This document shows positions 61,957 through 64,000 of a stretch of 64,000 bases of DNA, piece by piece. The notes beneath the pieces are model-generated. The model ran no database searches. It worked only from the letters and a program-made list of their open reading frames with translations, and was not told the origin of the DNA. Each line of letters opens with the position of its first letter. Position 1 is the first letter of the stretch. This stretch comes from Diprion similis (lineage: Eukaryota > Arthropoda > Insecta > Hymenoptera > Diprionidae), in NCBI RefSeq assembly GCF_021155765.1, contig NC_060114.1, forward strand, positions 12,181,001 to 12,245,000, in the 5' to 3' direction. A program made the position numbers and the translations under genes.

Positions 61957-63157
61957 ATTAAGAGTCAGACCCGAGTCGAACTAATGTGGAATGTTAAATA
62001 TAAGATACAATTTAGTTCGTACATACATTTTCAGAAGTTAAATACATACACCAGATTGAAAACTACGGCACATCACCTATGCTAACAATAAAATATATCT
62101 GTATCTTATGAATTACAGTACCTATCTTGTAGTGGCTAATATTCGTAATCATATACCTATTTTTCTACCACAATGAAAAAAATATATGATCTAGTTATTT
62201 TTATTTCCTCTGCTTTTTTGCACACATGAGAATTGAAATTTTCCTCGTCCGAACGGGGACTCTACTGAAACTTCGATAATGCCGAGTTTTTAATTTTTGA
62301 AATCATTAGAAATAGATTTACTGAAAAATTCCGTCAAGATTTAGATTACGCTAACATGTGTCCGAAAGTTTCAACCTTCTTGCGATGAATTGTATACGCA
62401 AGGAATTTTTAGTAGACTGCAGCCGTACGCATACACTTTCCGCGTAGATGACTGAAATTTTTTCTAAATAAAAGTTAATTAACTAATTGTTAACAAAATT
62501 TCACAAGAGACCCGGTGATTAGAACATGTGGCATAAGTAGAACGCCTGTGAGACCCGCTGAACACTACAAGCTATACATAGTTCAGTGGCGAGACCCCTC
62601 GCCACCGTCTAACTATCGAAAATGAGCTTCCTTTTATACCGACAACGCCCAGATGGGTATCCTAACCCTAGCCTTTCGATAGGGCGGTTCATCTTTTCAC
62701 GGTATATAACCAATGTCTGCCGTCCGCGACCGATGTCCGTGAAATCGGAACCTGCATCCCTCCGTAAAGAATTTTTTTACTTGAGAGCACTGGCCTACCC
62801 GGTACCTCGTCGTCCGGTGCTTAGGAAAATTAAGAGGTCCGTGAGCCCACCAAAAGTATCATCAGAAAAAAGAAAGACCTCATGTCGTGAACGATATGAG
62901 CCTAGGTTGACAATTTGGCACATCGCAGACAGAGAATTTACATGCAGATACAATCGTGGGTTAGCGTGGATCGTCTGTCAAGTCTTGAACTGGGGATGAA
63001 GATGTTTTCCTCGCGCCGTCTTCGTCAGTTTGTGAATTATGGGCCCTGAGCGGATGCAAAGTCGGCTCTCGTTCCTGGTTCGTAGCCCGAGGACTGCGAC
63101 AAGCGCAACGTTGAGAGGTCTTCCGAAGGAATTTCGTGTCTTGGTCTCTTGGTCAAC
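61957..63157. other. Upstream region of the ZAD gene
   Basis: Probably holds the promoter and 5' UTR. It contains a strong small hairpin (GTGGCGAG-ACCC-CTCGCCAC, 62586-62605) and a plus-strand open frame (62622-62999) reported separately. Otherwise nothing is recognised. Confidence 0.5.
62622..62999 (+). CDS. Unrecognised 125-codon open frame, basic product
   Basis: ATG to TGA, Arg- and Pro-rich (for example YPVPRRPVLRKIKRSVSPPK), with no family resemblance I can name. It lies 158 bp before the ZAD start codon in the same orientation, so it may simply be upstream non-coding sequence or 5' UTR of that gene. GC content is higher than in the DNA to its left, which alone could explain the open frame. 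Confidence 0.2.
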   Translation: MSFLLYRQRPDGYPNPSLSIGRFIFSRYITNVCRPRPMSVKSEPASLRKEFFYLRALAYPVPRRPVLRKIKRSVSPPKVSSEKRKTSCRERYEPRLTIWHIADREFTCRYNRGLAWIVCQVLNWG

Positions 63158-63724
63158 ATGGCCGTGATCGAGGAATTCAGCGAGCTTTGCCGGCTCTGCG
63201 CTGGTAAGACGAGCCTCAGCCTCGGTCTTCCGATTTTCGAGACTGAAGGTGAGATGCGGCACATAGACGAAAAGATCTCCGCCTGTCTTCCTGTCCAGGT
63301 AAGTGGCGACTTTGGCCGACCTGACTTCGCATTAGCGCCTAACCCAACTCTGAATTGCCCTAATTGCCCCACTCTCCAGATCTCCATGACGGACAAGCTG
63401 CCAAAATTGGTTTGCCAGGAATGCGCCTACAAGCTGGATCAGCTGTACAACTTCAGAGAGAAATGTCTTCATACAGAGGGGATGTTCGTCGCCATGCTCA
63501 AGGGTGTTCATGTCGACGAGAGTCATTTCAAGGAGGGTTGTGGAGAATCGGATCAAATGCAGGCCATGCAAGTGATGGATGATATGGATCTCGCCGGCGG
63601 AGAACAGGTAGTTTCTCAAGAAGAGATGTGTCAGCATGGCGGGGAAATTCAAGTTGCTGGTATAGAGCTAGACGGTGATACAGTACGAATGGTTGACCAG
63701 CACATACGTGACATGCAGGATGAG
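63158..63724 (+). CDS. ZAD-domain protein, probable C2H2 zinc-finger transcription factor, 3'-partial
   Basis: Exon 1 is 63158-63298 (47 codons) and exon 2 is 63380-63724 (115 codons), with donors GTAAGT and GTAGGT, both phase 0. The start ATG at 63158 has a good context (AACATGG). The N terminus is a zinc-finger-associated domain: CRLC (Cys11, Cys14), a helix-rich middle, then CQEC (Cys59, Cys62), LYNFREKC and a Met-rich close. ZADs mediate dimerisation of insect C2H2 zinc-finger proteins. Removing the 81-bp intron restores the canonical spacing (CLPVQ-ISMTDKLPKLVCQEC). After the ZAD comes an acidic, Met/Gln-rich linker. Zinc fingers are expected downstream but lie outside the window; the last 276 bases are intron. 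The intron is 27 codons long and free of stops, so an unspliced reading stays open. Confidence 0.88.
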
Positions 63725-64000
63725 GTAGGTAGGAAAACATTATAACATTGAAATGCTCAAAACAGCTTGAAAAAGAAGTGGTTCACATCGAACAGAACTC
63801 TGAGCTATGCACTTTTTTCATCACTAATCACTTGTTGTATAAAATACACTTCCAGAAGTTGATTTCAATGTGAAATTTATTTACAATGACAGAGTAAATT
63901 ATGGAACCACTCTGTTCCAAAATCCAAGTTTACATATTCCTCAACTTGTACTACTTATTATCAATGCCATTACTTAAGAAGCTACTAATAGGATTTCAAG

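Noticed and set aside
62500-62620. tRNA-like segment around GTTCAGTGG
   Set aside because: The hairpin present does not extend to a cloverleaf: no acceptor stem or proper T-loop.

Overview
This is a window of animal nuclear DNA, most likely insect. The genes are split by AT-rich introns with GT-AG boundaries, many of them short. The last gene carries a ZAD domain, a zinc-binding domain found mainly in insects, and the first encodes a nephrin/Sns/Hibris-type adhesion molecule. A hymenopteran is my best guess, but nothing in the window proves it. I rebuilt all exons by hand from splice sites, phase and protein similarity; no alignment was run.

Layout: (1) 1188-14067, + strand: a nephrin-like (Sns/Hibris family) immunoglobulin receptor, 5' end off the window, with eight Ig domains, one FN3 domain, two tandem and probably mutually exclusive transmembrane exons, and a cytoplasmic tail. 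(2) 14068-24172: 10 kb of AT-rich, microsatellite-rich DNA with no coding exon seen, probably long 3' UTRs plus intergenic DNA. (3) 24173-25397, - strand: a BTG3-like antiproliferative protein, with a 44-bp-arm hairpin in its intron. (4) 28006-30638, + strand: a complete nine-exon WD-repeat gene matching dynein-2 intermediate chain 2 (WDR34/DYNC2I2). (5) About 30880-54990: a 24-kb satellite array of roughly 75 copies of a 312-bp monomer. It has decayed edges and nested multimer duplications of 4, 9 and 14 monomers; the two 14-mer blocks look identical. (6) 55878-58709, - strand: a complete six-exon pyrroline-5-carboxylate reductase gene, with a 629-bp hAT-type MITE (8-bp target duplication) in intron 2. 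(7) 58710-63157: intergenic DNA with two adjacent fold-back elements, one of them bounded by TTAA. (8) 63158-63724, + strand: the first two coding exons of a ZAD protein whose remainder lies beyond the window.

The genes do not form a pathway. They act in cell adhesion (nephrin-like), mRNA deadenylation/antiproliferation (BTG3), ciliary retrograde transport (DYNC2I2), proline synthesis (P5CR) and probable transcription control (ZAD). The observations most worth following are the paired transmembrane exons separated by only 47 bp, the multi-scale organisation of the satellite lodged between two intact genes, the three inverted-repeat elements near P5CR, and an apparent one-base frame problem at the nephrin C terminus.
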